A stretch of DNA of 64,000 nucleotides from Chloroflexota bacterium (GTDB lineage Bacteria > Chloroflexota > Dormibacteria > Aeolococcales > Aeolococcaceae), in the NCBI GenBank assembly GCA_005880985.1, contig VBIQ01000005.1, positions 186,001 to 250,000 of the forward strand, in the 5' to 3' direction. The stretch's first letter is position 1. Each line of letters begins with the position of its first letter. The position numbers and the translations under genes are program-made. The notes under the pieces were generated by a model. It made no database searches. It was given only the letters and a program-made list of their open reading frames with translations, and was not told the origin of the DNA. Shown here piece after piece: positions 8,792-17,224 of this stretch.

Positions 8792-10165
8792 ATGCGGAGT
8801 GTGCGGATCGGCGCGGGCCAGGGCTTTTACGGCGACAGCGTCGACGGCGCCCTCGATGTTGCCCGTCACGGCGATGTCCGCTACATCTGCTTCGACGGTC
8901 TCGCCGAGCTGACCATGGCGATCCTGCAGCGGGACCGCATGCGCGACTCGGCGCTCGGCTACCTGCGCGACCTCCCCGCCTTCATGAACGCGCTGCTTCC
9001 CCTCTGCCGTGAGCGCGGCATCCGGCTGATCACCAACGCCGGCGGGATCAATCCGGCCGGCGCCGCCGCCGCGGTGCGCGAGGTGGCCCGCCGCCTGGGG
9101 ATGGACGACCTGCGCATCGGCGTCGCTCTCGGCGACGATATCACCACCCGCATCGACGAGCTGCGGGCGGCGGGAGCGCCACTGCGACACCTCGACACCG
9201 GCGCCGATATCGACGAGGTCCGCCAGCGCGTCGTCTTCGGCGTCGCCTACCTCGGCGCCCGTCCCCTGGTCGAGGCGCTCGAGCAGGAGGCCGACGTCGT
9301 CGTGTGCGGTCGCGTCGCCGACGCCTCGCTCTTCGTCGCCCCGATGGTGCACGAGCTGGGATGGGGCTGGGACGACTGGGACCGCCTCGCCGCCGGCGTG
9401 GTGCTCGGCCACCTGATGGAGTGCAGCGGCCAGGCGACCGGCGGCAATTTCAGCGGGGACTGGTGGGACGTGCCCGAGCTCGATCGCATCGGCTACCCCG
9501 TGTGCGAGATGCGCGAGGACGGCACGGCGCGGCTCAGCAAGCCGCCGGGGACGGGGGGACGGGTCAGCGTCGACACCGTCAAGGAGCAGCTCCTCTATGA
9601 GGTGCTCGACCCCCGCGCCTACGCCAATCCCGATGTGATCGCCGACTTCACCACCGTGCAACTGCGCCAGGTGGACAGCGAGGTGGTCGAGGTCGCGGGG
9701 GTTGGGGGGCGGGCTCGCCCCGACGACCTCAAGGCGATCCTCGGATACCTCGACGGCTATGCCGGCACCATCACCATCGGCTACAGCTGGCCGGACGCAA
9801 TGCCCAAGGCCCGGCGCGCGGTGGAGCTGATCGGCCGCCTTGCCGCACGGCACGGGCTGCGACCGCTCGAGCAGGTGGTCGAACACATCGGGGTCGACAG
9901 TGTCCACGGCGACGCCGCCCCCGTCCCCGAGGACATCAACGAGGTGATGCTGCGGATCTGCGCGCGCTTCGCCACCGAGGCCGAGGCCAAGCAGTTCCCG
10001 CGGTTGGCGCCCCCGCTGGCGCTCAACGGCCCACCCTTCATCGCCGGCGGCGTCGCGCCTCAGCAGACGCGAACGCTGCTCGGGACGTGGCCGGCGCTGC
10101 TCCCCCGCGCCATGGTCGAGCCCGGGGTCGAGGTCCACGTCGACGCGGCGGGAGCGCCGGCGTGA
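8792..10165 (+). CDS. AtuA-family protein (DUF1446, acyclic terpene utilisation type)
   Basis: A 457-residue protein related to AtuA of the Pseudomonas acyclic terpene (citronellol/geraniol) pathway, a family whose biochemical step is not settled. Visible features are an N-terminal RIGAGQGFYGDS, ITNAGGINPAG near residue 80, VVCGRVADASLF, and ECSGQATGGNFSGDW near residue 210. Homologs also occur in non-terpene degraders. A second AtuA-associated gene follows with a GTGA overlap, and an acyl-CoA dehydrogenase diverges upstream, consistent with degradation of a branched acyl-CoA. Confidence 0.82.
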   Translation: MRSVRIGAGQGFYGDSVDGALDVARHGDVRYICFDGLAELTMAILQRDRMRDSALGYLRDLPAFMNALLPLCRERGIRLITNAGGINPAGAAAAVREVARRLGMDDLRIGVALGDDITTRIDELRAAGAPLRHLDTGADIDEVRQRVVFGVAYLGARPLVEALEQEADVVVCGRVADASLFVAPMVHELGWGWDDWDRLAAGVVLGHLMECSGQATGGNFSGDWWDVPELDRIGYPVCEMREDGTARLSKPPGTGGRVSVDTVKEQLLYEVLDPRAYANPDVIADFTTVQLRQVDSEVVEVAGVGGRARPDDLKAILGYLDGYAGTITIGYSWPDAMPKARRAVELIGRLAARHGLRPLEQVVEHIGVDSVHGDAAPVPEDINEVMLRICARFATEAEAKQFPRLAPPLALNGPPFIAGGVAPQQTRTLLGTWPALLPRAMVEPGVEVHVDAAGAPA

Positions 10166-10527
10166 GCGTCGAGATCGCCCTCGCCGACGTCGCCCAGGCG
10201 CGCAGCGGCGACAAGGGCGACCTCGCCAACGTCGCCCTCTTCGCGCCGACCGACGCGCTCTACGCCGCCTTTCTCCGCGAGGTGACCAGCGAGCGCGTTC
10301 GTGCCCATTTCGGCCGTTACGTGCAGGGCCGCGTGGAGCGCTTCGAGGTGCCCAACGTGCGCGCCCTCAACTTTGTGCTGCACGAGGCGCTCGGCGGTGG
10401 AGGCGCCCGCTCGCTGCGCAGCGATCCGCTCGGCAAGTCCTACGGCTCGCTGCTGCTGCGTCTGCGAATCCGCCTCGAGGAGGGCGATCTGGACGGCGCC
10501 ATCGTCGGAAGGCGCGCTGCGCGTTGA
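10162..10527 (+). CDS. AtuA-associated small protein
   Basis: A 121-residue protein that starts with a GTG overlapping the AtuA stop (GTGA). The opening ADVAQARSGDKGDLANVALF is typical of the short domain often fused to the C-terminus of AtuA-like proteins; here it is a separate polypeptide. It probably forms a complex with the larger protein. Function is unknown. It converges on the next gene with 28 bases between stops. Confidence 0.78.
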   Translation: MSVEIALADVAQARSGDKGDLANVALFAPTDALYAAFLREVTSERVRAHFGRYVQGRVERFEVPNVRALNFVLHEALGGGGARSLRSDPLGKSYGSLLLRLRIRLEEGDLDGAIVGRRAAR

Positions 10528-10555
10528 CTGCCCGCGCAGTCTCCGCAGTGTCGTT

Positions 10556-11098
10556 CTAGAACCGATCGAGCACGTTGCGGCGCCGGCGAGCGAACTCCGG
10601 GTTGCCGAGCAGGCCACGCTCGCGCAGATCGCTGAGGTGACGCAGCCCGGCGAGCAGGTCGACCAGCGAGGTGTCGGCGCGGCGACCGGTCCAGGCCACC
10701 GTCACGTCGGTGCCCTCCTCCTCCCCGCACTCCCATGACGCCAGCTGGGTGACCGCGCCCAGGCTCTCGTAGGGAATGCCGAGCCGCAGCCCCTCGGTGC
10801 CGTCCGGGCTGATCAGCTCGGCGACGACGCCGAAACGGCTCCGCCGCGGCGCCTCCGCGAGCAGGCCGGTGAGCACGTCGCCGTCGCGGAAGTGCAGGGC
10901 GATCTTGCCCAGCTCGCCGCGAGCGGGGGGATCGATCGGGCGGCGGTGCAGCGTCAGGCACTTGACCGCCGGCAGCGGGATCACCGCCCGACCGTCGCCG
11001 GCCACGAGCAGCTCGAAGTTGTCGCGGTCGAGGTCGAGGTCGGGAGCCTCTCCTTCCAGCATCTCGTCGTCGGGGAACCGGACGAGGACGTGGCTCAT
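10556..11098 (-). CDS. Conserved protein with SHOCT-like C-terminal helix
   Basis: A 180-residue soluble protein. The first 130 residues look like small beta-barrel units (MSHVLVRFPDDEMLEGEA, then ALHFRDGDVLTGLL, then LGIPYESLGAVTQL), reminiscent of DUF6982-type modules. The last 35 residues (LAGLRHLSDLRERGLLGNPE) match the SHOCT pattern of a short helix ending in an LLG-type turn, known to mediate oligomerisation. ATG at 11098 is preferred to the TTG one codon before. Function unknown. It diverges from the ECF sigma gene across a 235-base gap in which I see no further gene. Confidence 0.6.
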   Translation of the reverse strand: MSHVLVRFPDDEMLEGEAPDLDLDRDNFELLVAGDGRAVIPLPAVKCLTLHRRPIDPPARGELGKIALHFRDGDVLTGLLAEAPRRSRFGVVAELISPDGTEGLRLGIPYESLGAVTQLASWECGEEEGTDVTVAWTGRRADTSLVDLLAGLRHLSDLRERGLLGNPEFARRRRNVLDRF

Positions 11099-11333
11099 CA
11101 AATGGGTCGTCCCGGTGCGGCGGTCGGGTGTTGCCGAGAGGGACCGCGCCGTCCGCTCCCACGGCCCCTTTCACCCAAGTCAGACGCAGCCGGACCGGCA
11201 ATCTTGCATGCCCCGCCGGCCGCGGTCCAAGTACGGCCGCGAGCCGGCGGCGCATCGCGGTGGTAGGGTTGGACGATCGTCGCCTGATCGGTTTGGGGGG
11301 TCCGGCGGGTTCCTGCGAGGGCTTGCTGCGTTC

Positions 11334-12098
11334 ATGTCACGCGCCGTTCCGGTCCCGGAGCTGTCCCAGCCTGACGACCTCACCCTCATCCGCTCGTACG
11401 TCGAGGGTGACGCCTCCGCCTTCGACCGGATCTTCGCCCGCTATCACCAGCGGATCCGCGCCCTCTGCTCCAAGCACGTAGGCGACGGCCAGGTGGCCGA
11501 GGACCTGGTCCAGGAGACCTTCTACAACGTCCTCCGCTCGCTGCGGCGAGTCGACGACACCTTCAACTTCTCGGCCTGGATCCATCGCATCGCCACCAAC
11601 CTCTGTCACGACGAGCTTCGCCGCCGGCACAAGGCGCAGCACCACCTCGAACCCGGAGGTGTCGATGTCGAGGACGCGGTCCTCCGGCTGGTGGACCGCG
11701 ACCGGCGCAGCCATCCCGAGACGGCGCTCGAGATGGCGGAGCTGCGCTCGCTGGTGTGGGAGGTCGCCAAGCAGCTCCCCGAGCGCCACCGGATGATCCT
11801 CACCCTGCGCGAGCTGCAGGGCCTGTCGTATTCCTCGATCGCCCACGTCATGGGCATCAGCGAGTCGGCGGTCGAGACGCTGCTCCATCGCGCCCGCCGC
11901 CGCTTCAAGGAGCAGTTCCTGATGCGCGACGCGGCCCAGCCGGAGAACACCTGCACCGCCCTTCGCCAGCTGGTCGAGACGGTGGGATCCAGCACTCTGC
12001 GCCGCGACCAGCGACGCGTGCTGGCCGCCCACCTGCGCGAGTGCGCGGGGTGCGAGGAGCTCCTCGGTCCCCTGCCGGAGCCGGCCGTCCGCGTGTAG
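11334..12098 (+). CDS. ECF sigma factor with zinc-finger-like C-terminal tail
   Basis: A 254-residue sigma-70 family factor. Region 2 (about residues 20-90) holds FDRIFARYHQRIRALCSKHV and VAEDLVQETFYNVLRS; region 4 (about 125-180) holds LPERHRMILTLRELQGLSYS and a helix-turn-helix ending in LHRARRRFK. About 60 residues follow, ending in RRVLAAHLRECAGCEELLG, with the H-x3-C-x2-C pattern of zinc-binding anti-sigma domains near residues 233-240. Such a tail could sense redox state or zinc in cis. No separate anti-sigma gene is adjacent; glycerate kinase follows after 22 bases. Confidence 0.9.
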   Translation: MSRAVPVPELSQPDDLTLIRSYVEGDASAFDRIFARYHQRIRALCSKHVGDGQVAEDLVQETFYNVLRSLRRVDDTFNFSAWIHRIATNLCHDELRRRHKAQHHLEPGGVDVEDAVLRLVDRDRRSHPETALEMAELRSLVWEVAKQLPERHRMILTLRELQGLSYSSIAHVMGISESAVETLLHRARRRFKEQFLMRDAAQPENTCTALRQLVETVGSSTLRRDQRRVLAAHLRECAGCEELLGPLPEPAVRV

Positions 12099-12120
12099 CG
12101 GGGGGTTGAAGAGCCGGGGC

Positions 12121-13236
12121 GTGCGCGTCCTCTGTGCTCCCAACGCCTTCAAGGGCTCGCTGGCCGCCGCCTCGGTGGCGGCGGCGATGGCGGCGGGGGC
12201 TCGCGACGCCCACGCCGATGCGGCGGAGCTGCCGGTGGCCGACGGCGGCGACGGCACCCTCGACGTGCTGCTCGGCGCCGCCGGCGGGAGGGGACGCACC
12301 GCCGTGCTCACCGTGACCGGACCCCTCGGCGACCCGGTCCTGGCCCGGTTCGGCTGGAGCGGCCCGGGCGAGGCGGTGGTGGAGCTGGCCGAGGCATCGG
12401 GCCTGCGCCTGGTTGCCCCCGACCGGCGCGATGCCCTGCGGGCGACCTCGCTCGGCACGGGCGAGCTGATCGCCGCCGCCCTCGACGCCGGCGCCCGTCG
12501 CATCGTCGTCGGCGCCGGCGGGAGCGCCTCGACCGACGGCGGCGCCGGCATCGCCGCCGCCCTGGGAGTGCGGCTCCGGGGTGGCGGCCACCCCCTCTCC
12601 CCCGGCGGGAGCGCGCTGACGGAGCTGGAGTCGATCGATGCGGCCGGCCTGCACCCGCGCCTGCGGAGCTGCGCCGTGGTGGTCGCCGCCGACGTCGATG
12701 CGCCGCTGCTCGGACCCCGCGGGGCGGCGGCGGTGTTCGCGCCGCAGAAGGGCGCGTCGCCGCCGGAGGTGGCACTGCTCGAGCGGGCCCTGGCGCGCCT
12801 CGCCGCCGTCCTCGAGCGCGACCTGCACGTCCCGCTGGCGGTGGCGACTCTCCCCGGAGCGGGAGCGGGCGGCGGCTCCGGCTACGGCCTGGCCGCGATC
12901 GCGGAGGCCCGGCTGGTGTCGGGCGCTGCCCTGGTGTGCGATCTCGCCGGCATCGATGCCGCGCTCCGGCAGGCCGACCTGGTCGTCACCGGCGAGGGCC
13001 GGCTCGACCCCTCGACAGCGGCTGGCAAGGCGCCGGCCGAGGTGGCGCGGCGAGCCCGGGCGGCGGGGCTCGCCTGCGTCGCCCTCACCGGCAGCGCGAT
13101 CGACCCGCCGCCGCTCTTCGACGAGGTGGTCGAGATCGGTTCCGGTCTGCCGCCGGGGGAGTCGATGGCCCGCGCCGCCGAGCTGCTGCGCACCGCCACC
13201 GCGGCCCTGGTGCGCCGCCGGGGCGCGGCTCAGTAG
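12121..13236 (+). CDS. glxK: Glycerate kinase (GlxK / GarK type)
   Basis: Phosphorylates D-glycerate, giving 2-phosphoglycerate in the usual enzymes of this family. The 371 residues show VRVLCAPNAFKGSL at the start, ADGGDGTLDVLLGA near residue 40, GAGGSASTDGGAGIAAALG near residue 130, and VTGEGRLDPSTAAGKAP near residue 285. GTG at 12121 matches where family members begin; a TTG at 12106 would add five residues. The last seven bases overlap the convergent ilvE gene. It may feed photorespiration-like or serine/glyoxylate-derived glycerate into glycolysis. Confidence 0.93.
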   Translation: MRVLCAPNAFKGSLAAASVAAAMAAGARDAHADAAELPVADGGDGTLDVLLGAAGGRGRTAVLTVTGPLGDPVLARFGWSGPGEAVVELAEASGLRLVAPDRRDALRATSLGTGELIAAALDAGARRIVVGAGGSASTDGGAGIAAALGVRLRGGGHPLSPGGSALTELESIDAAGLHPRLRSCAVVVAADVDAPLLGPRGAAAVFAPQKGASPPEVALLERALARLAAVLERDLHVPLAVATLPGAGAGGGSGYGLAAIAEARLVSGAALVCDLAGIDAALRQADLVVTGEGRLDPSTAAGKAPAEVARRARAAGLACVALTGSAIDPPPLFDEVVEIGSGLPPGESMARAAELLRTATAALVRRRGAAQ

Positions 13237-14189
13237 ATCGCCGTCAGCCAGTCGCGGAACTTGTCGTTGCGTCCCTTGCAGATGTCGAAATACATCGACT
13301 GCAGCCGCATGGTGAGCGGTCCCGGCTCGCCGTCACCGACCCGGCGGCGATCGATCTCGATCACCGGTGAGACCTGGGCGCCGGTGCCACAGAGGAACAC
13401 CTCGTCGGCGACGTACAGCTCGCTGCGGTCGATCGAGCGCTGCACCACGTCGAGGCCCATCTCCTCGGTGATCAGGTGGATCAGGCTCGCCCGGGTGATC
13501 CCTTCGAGGATGTTGTCGGTCTCGGGTGGGGTGATGAAGCTGCCGTCGCGCACGATGAAGATGTTCTCGGCACTGCCCTCGCAGACATGCCCGTCGTGGG
13601 TCAACATGATCGCCTCGTCATAGCCGTTGCTCATCGCCTCGGTCTTGGCGAGGGCACTGTTGACATAGATGCCGGTGATCTTTCCCCGAGCGGGCGCCGC
13701 GTTGTCGTCCACGCGGCGCCACGACGACACCATGCAACGGATGCCGGCGTCGACGTCGACGTAGGCACCGAAAGGCGCGGTGTAGATGGCGAACCCTGTG
13801 CGCAGGTTGTGGAGCCGGACGCCGATCTCCTCCGAGGCCTTGTAGCAGAGGGGGCGCACGTAGACGTCCTGGCGGTAGCCGTTGCGCCGCAACAGCTCGT
13901 CGGTGATGGAACAGAGCTCGTCGATGCCGTGGGGGAGCTCCATCTCCAGGATCTTGGCGGAGTCGCGCAGCCGCCGGTAATGCTCCGGCTGGCGGAAGGT
14001 GAAGAGCTGTCCGAGCTCCTCGCTCCAGTAGCCCCGCAATCCCTCGAAGCAGCCGGTCCCGTAGTGGAGAGCGTGGGTCATCAGACCGAGCTTGGCGTCG
14101 CGATACCGGCGGATCCCGCCCTCGAAGTACACCCACGACTCCTCCTGATCGGGGGCCGTGATGGTGGCGGCGGTGGCGGTCTCGCTCAT
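13230..14189 (-). CDS. ilvE: Branched-chain amino acid aminotransferase
   Basis: PLP enzyme interconverting Val, Leu and Ile with their 2-keto acids. The 319 residues include the class IV fold signatures HALHYGTGCFEGLRGYW near residue 38, KITGIYVNSALAKTEAMSNG with the PLP lysine, EGSAENIFIVRDG and ILEGITRASLI. ATG at 14189 follows GGAGTG; readable sequence further upstream is the promoter region. It diverges from pckA over 247 bases that hold both promoters. Confidence 0.95.
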   Translation of the reverse strand: MSETATAATITAPDQEESWVYFEGGIRRYRDAKLGLMTHALHYGTGCFEGLRGYWSEELGQLFTFRQPEHYRRLRDSAKILEMELPHGIDELCSITDELLRRNGYRQDVYVRPLCYKASEEIGVRLHNLRTGFAIYTAPFGAYVDVDAGIRCMVSSWRRVDDNAAPARGKITGIYVNSALAKTEAMSNGYDEAIMLTHDGHVCEGSAENIFIVRDGSFITPPETDNILEGITRASLIHLITEEMGLDVVQRSIDRSELYVADEVFLCGTGAQVSPVIEIDRRRVGDGEPGPLTMRLQSMYFDICKGRNDKFRDWLTAIY

Positions 14190-14322
14190 CGGGTCACTCC
14201 AGAGGCCGGCACGACGGGCCGGAGCCGCCCTGCCGTGGTTCGGCGCGGGCCCTCCGAGCCTACATCCGTCCCGGTGGGAGGCGCCGTCGGCGCCGAAAAT
14301 CGCCCGGCCAGCCACCCGCTGG

Positions 14323-14328
14323 TACACT
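14323..14328 (+). promoter_or_regulatory. Candidate -10 box for pckA
   Basis: TACACT is the best -10-like hexamer in the 247-base ilvE-pckA gap. It would give a leader of about 100 bases before the GGAGAGG ribosome site of pckA. I found no riboswitch-like structure in that leader. Confidence 0.3.
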
Positions 14329-14436
14329 CCCACGAGCCGACACCGTGGTGTGCCCCAGTTGCGTCGTGCCGCCGGTCAGCAGTTGATCGGGCCTGTGTCC
14401 GCGATCGGAGCCGGGCAGCCCAGCCGTGGAGAGGTC

Positions 14437-15996
14437 ATGACCGACGTCGTCAAAGCTCAGGGCTCAGCACTCCCCAGGGCCCAGTCCATCCGCTGGAATC
14501 CGAGCCCCGAGGAGCTGCGGCAGCTGACGGCGAAGATGCCGAACGCCCGGCTCACGGTCTGCGACAACTACAACGTGCAGACCCGGGTGCTGGCGCGCAG
14601 CAAGGCCAGCACCTACATCGTCTCGGATCATCCCGAGCGGCACAGCGACCAGACGATCAGCCGCGGCGACGCCCGGCGCGTCGCCGCGATGCAGGATGAC
14701 TACATCGCCGGCCGCGACATGACCGTCGTCGACGGCTGGATCGGCAACGATCCCGAGTACCGCACCCGGGCCCGCCTGTACATCGAGACCGGCAACGCCA
14801 ACATCGCCGGGATGCAGCAGCACCTCTATTTCGCGCCTGACGGCGATGGCGCCGACGTCGAGCCGGAGCTCACCGTCATCTACACCCCCAACCTGCTGGC
14901 CCCCGGCCACCCCGATGACCGGGTGATCAGCGTCGACCTGGAGGCGGGTGTCACCCGGGTGCTCAACTCCGATTACTTCGGGGAGAGCAAGAAGGGCGGC
15001 CTGCGGATGTGGAACAAGCTCGCCTATGAGCGCGGCGGGCTCGCCCTGCACGCCGGCTGCAAGGTGATCCCCACCGACCGTGGTGAGCAGGTGATGCTCA
15101 TCGTCGGTCTGTCGGGCACGGGCAAGACCACCACCACCTTCACCCGCCAGAACGGCAGCCAGCCGGTCCAGGACGACTTCGTCGCCCTCTATCCCGGTGG
15201 CCGCATTGTCGCCACCGAGAACGGCTGCTTTGCCAAGACCTTCGCCCTCGATGCCAAGGACGAACCCGCCATTCACGGCGCGGTCACCAAGCGCGAGGCG
15301 TACCTGGAGAACGTCTCCCAGAACCAGAAGGGAGAGCTCGACTTCTTCGACACCTCCTACACCCAGAACGGCCGGGCGGTCTTCCGCATGAGCGCCCTGG
15401 GAATCGCGCGCGACGCCCGCGAGGTTCGGTCGGTGAACCAGCTGCTGATCCTCAACCGCAACGAGAACATCATCCCGGCGGTGGCGCGGCTGAACCGGCA
15501 GCAGGCGGCCGCGTACTTCATGCTCGGGGAGACCCAGGGTACCAGCGCCGGCGGCAAGGAGGAGGCCGGCAAATTCCTGCGGGTGCCGGGCACCAATCCC
15601 TTCTTCCCGCTGCTCCATGAGCAGCAGGGCAACCGGTTCCTCGAGCTGCTGGACAGCTGCGGCTTCGAGGTGTTCCTGCTCAACACCGGTCGCGTCGGCG
15701 GCGCGGCCGACGACGAGCGCAGCAAGAAGGTGACCATCCCCTACTCGAGCGCGGTGGTCAAGGCCATCGCCGAGGGCACCATCGCCTGGGAGCGCGACCC
15801 CGACTTCGGATACGAGGTGGCCGCCTCGCTTCCCGGGGTCGACGACATCGAGATCCTGCAGCCGGTGCGCCTGTACCGGCGAGAGGGACGCGTCGACGAG
15901 TACCGCGCCCTGGTCGAGCGCTTCAGGCGCGAGCGCAGCGAGCACCTGAAGAAGTTCGCGGGGTTGCGGGCGGAGATCCCCGAGGCGATTGCCTGA
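14437..15996 (+). CDS. pckA: Phosphoenolpyruvate carboxykinase (ATP)
   Basis: Converts oxaloacetate plus ATP to PEP, CO2 and ADP, the entry to gluconeogenesis. The 519-residue protein has the ATP-type P-loop GLSGTGKTTT near residue 228 and a long C-terminal domain (RVPGTNPFFPLLHEQQ, NTGRVGGA), which sets it apart from the GTP-dependent enzyme found in many actinobacteria. ATG at 14437 follows GGAGAGG. The 3' end overlaps an amidohydrolase start by 8 bases. It is presumably used when growing on acids or acetyl-CoA, consistent with ccr and mutase genes nearby. Confidence 0.95.
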   Translation: MTDVVKAQGSALPRAQSIRWNPSPEELRQLTAKMPNARLTVCDNYNVQTRVLARSKASTYIVSDHPERHSDQTISRGDARRVAAMQDDYIAGRDMTVVDGWIGNDPEYRTRARLYIETGNANIAGMQQHLYFAPDGDGADVEPELTVIYTPNLLAPGHPDDRVISVDLEAGVTRVLNSDYFGESKKGGLRMWNKLAYERGGLALHAGCKVIPTDRGEQVMLIVGLSGTGKTTTTFTRQNGSQPVQDDFVALYPGGRIVATENGCFAKTFALDAKDEPAIHGAVTKREAYLENVSQNQKGELDFFDTSYTQNGRAVFRMSALGIARDAREVRSVNQLLILNRNENIIPAVARLNRQQAAAYFMLGETQGTSAGGKEEAGKFLRVPGTNPFFPLLHEQQGNRFLELLDSCGFEVFLLNTGRVGGAADDERSKKVTIPYSSAVVKAIAEGTIAWERDPDFGYEVAASLPGVDDIEILQPVRLYRREGRVDEYRALVERFRRERSEHLKKFAGLRAEIPEAIA

Positions 15997-17224
15997 TCCA
16001 GGCGCGGTCAGCGGGCTGAGCATCGTCGGCGAGCCGCTGACCGCGCTCGTCGACGAGGTTGTCGACGCCACCGTCGACGTCCGCCGCGACTTCCACGCCC
16101 ATCCCGAGCTGGGCTTCGAGGAGCGCCGCACCACCGCGGTGATCCGCGATCACCTCGCCGGCCTGGGACTCGAGGAGCTGCCCTGTCCCACCGACACCGG
16201 CGCGGTGTACCGGCTCAGCGGCGGACGGGCGGGGCGGACGGTGCTGCTGCGGGCCGACATCGATGCGCTTCCGGTCGGGGAGGAGGTCGACGTCCCCTAC
16301 CGCAGCCGCATCCCGGGGGTGATGCACGCCTGCGGCCACGACGGCCACGCCGCCATGCTGCTGGGTGTCGCCTCGGTGCTCGCCCAGCGTGCCGAAGACC
16401 TCACCGGTCGATACGTGCTGCTCTTCCAGCCGGCCGAGGAGCTGACCAGCGGCGGCGGAGCACGTCGCATGCTCGAGGGCGGGGTGCTCGAAGGGCTCGA
16501 CGTCGAGCGCCTGCTCAGCTGTCACCTGACCTCGCAGATGCCGACCGGCATGCTGGCGGCACGTCCCGGTGTCGCCATGTCCTCGGCGCAATCGGTCGGG
16601 GTGCGCGTCCGCGGCAGCGGTGGACACGGCGCCCTCGCCGGCGCCGGCGGCAACGCCGTGCTCGCGATCGCGGCCCTCACCTCGCGGCTGCCAGCGGCGG
16701 TCGAGGGGATGGAATACGAGGACAGCGAGTGCGCCTTCGGCACCGGCCTGCTGCGAGCGGGCACCGCCGCCAACGTGGTGCCGCGCGAGGCGGTGCTGCA
16801 GGCCAGTCTGCGCACCTTCACCGCGGAGCAGCGGCGGGTCGCGCTCGACCGGGTGCGCGTCGTCTGCGACGAGGTGGCGGCGGAGTACGGCCTCGACGTT
16901 CACCTCGACCTGCCGGACCCCGTTCCGGCGGTGACCAACGACGCGGCGACGACGGGGCTGGTGCACCAGGTCGCCGGCGAGCTGCTCGGCGTCGACCGCG
17001 TCTTCGCGGGTCCGCCGATGCGCCCGAGCGACGACATCGCCGAATTCCTGGCCCGGGTTCCCGGATGTCACTTCCACGTCGGCGCCCAACCCGGGCCCAC
17101 CCTGCCGCCGATGCATCACGCTCCCGACTTCGCCTTCGACGAGGCGGCGATGCGGATCGGGATGGCGCTGATGGCGGGAGCCGCGGTCCGCCTGGCGCAG
17201 AGCTCCTCGGCGGTTTCGGTCTAG
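15989..17224 (+). CDS. M20-family amidohydrolase (hippurate/indole-acetyl-amino acid hydrolase type)
   Basis: A 411-residue metal-dependent hydrolase of N-acyl amino acids. The M20D signature is clear: RRDFHAHPELGFEE, RADIDALPVGEE, MHACGHDGHAAMLLG and the PAEE segment, followed by a dimerisation lid and HHAPDFAFDE near the end; the His, Asp, Cys and Glu metal ligands are present. The TTG start at 15989 overlaps pckA; no better start is visible. Its stop shares CTAG with the stop of convergent bioB. The physiological substrate cannot be named. Confidence 0.9.
   Translation: MPDPGAVSGLSIVGEPLTALVDEVVDATVDVRRDFHAHPELGFEERRTTAVIRDHLAGLGLEELPCPTDTGAVYRLSGGRAGRTVLLRADIDALPVGEEVDVPYRSRIPGVMHACGHDGHAAMLLGVASVLAQRAEDLTGRYVLLFQPAEELTSGGGARRMLEGGVLEGLDVERLLSCHLTSQMPTGMLAARPGVAMSSAQSVGVRVRGSGGHGALAGAGGNAVLAIAALTSRLPAAVEGMEYEDSECAFGTGLLRAGTAANVVPREAVLQASLRTFTAEQRRVALDRVRVVCDEVAAEYGLDVHLDLPDPVPAVTNDAATTGLVHQVAGELLGVDRVFAGPPMRPSDDIAEFLARVPGCHFHVGAQPGPTLPPMHHAPDFAFDEAAMRIGMALMAGAAVRLAQSSSAVSV

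Noticed and set aside
8759-10138. N-terminal extension of the acyl-CoA dehydrogenase frame by 460 residues
   Set aside because: The extension is antisense to the AtuA-like gene, and the dehydrogenase aligns from its ATG at 8758.
14190-14436. Riboswitch or leader-peptide attenuator before ilvE or pckA
   Set aside because: No run of Leu/Val/Ile codons, no terminator/antiterminator pair and no known riboswitch core was seen.
14464-16134. A 556-residue reverse-strand frame over pckA
   Set aside because: Antisense of PEP carboxykinase and rich in Val/Asp/Leu without motifs. pckA itself has full catalytic motifs.
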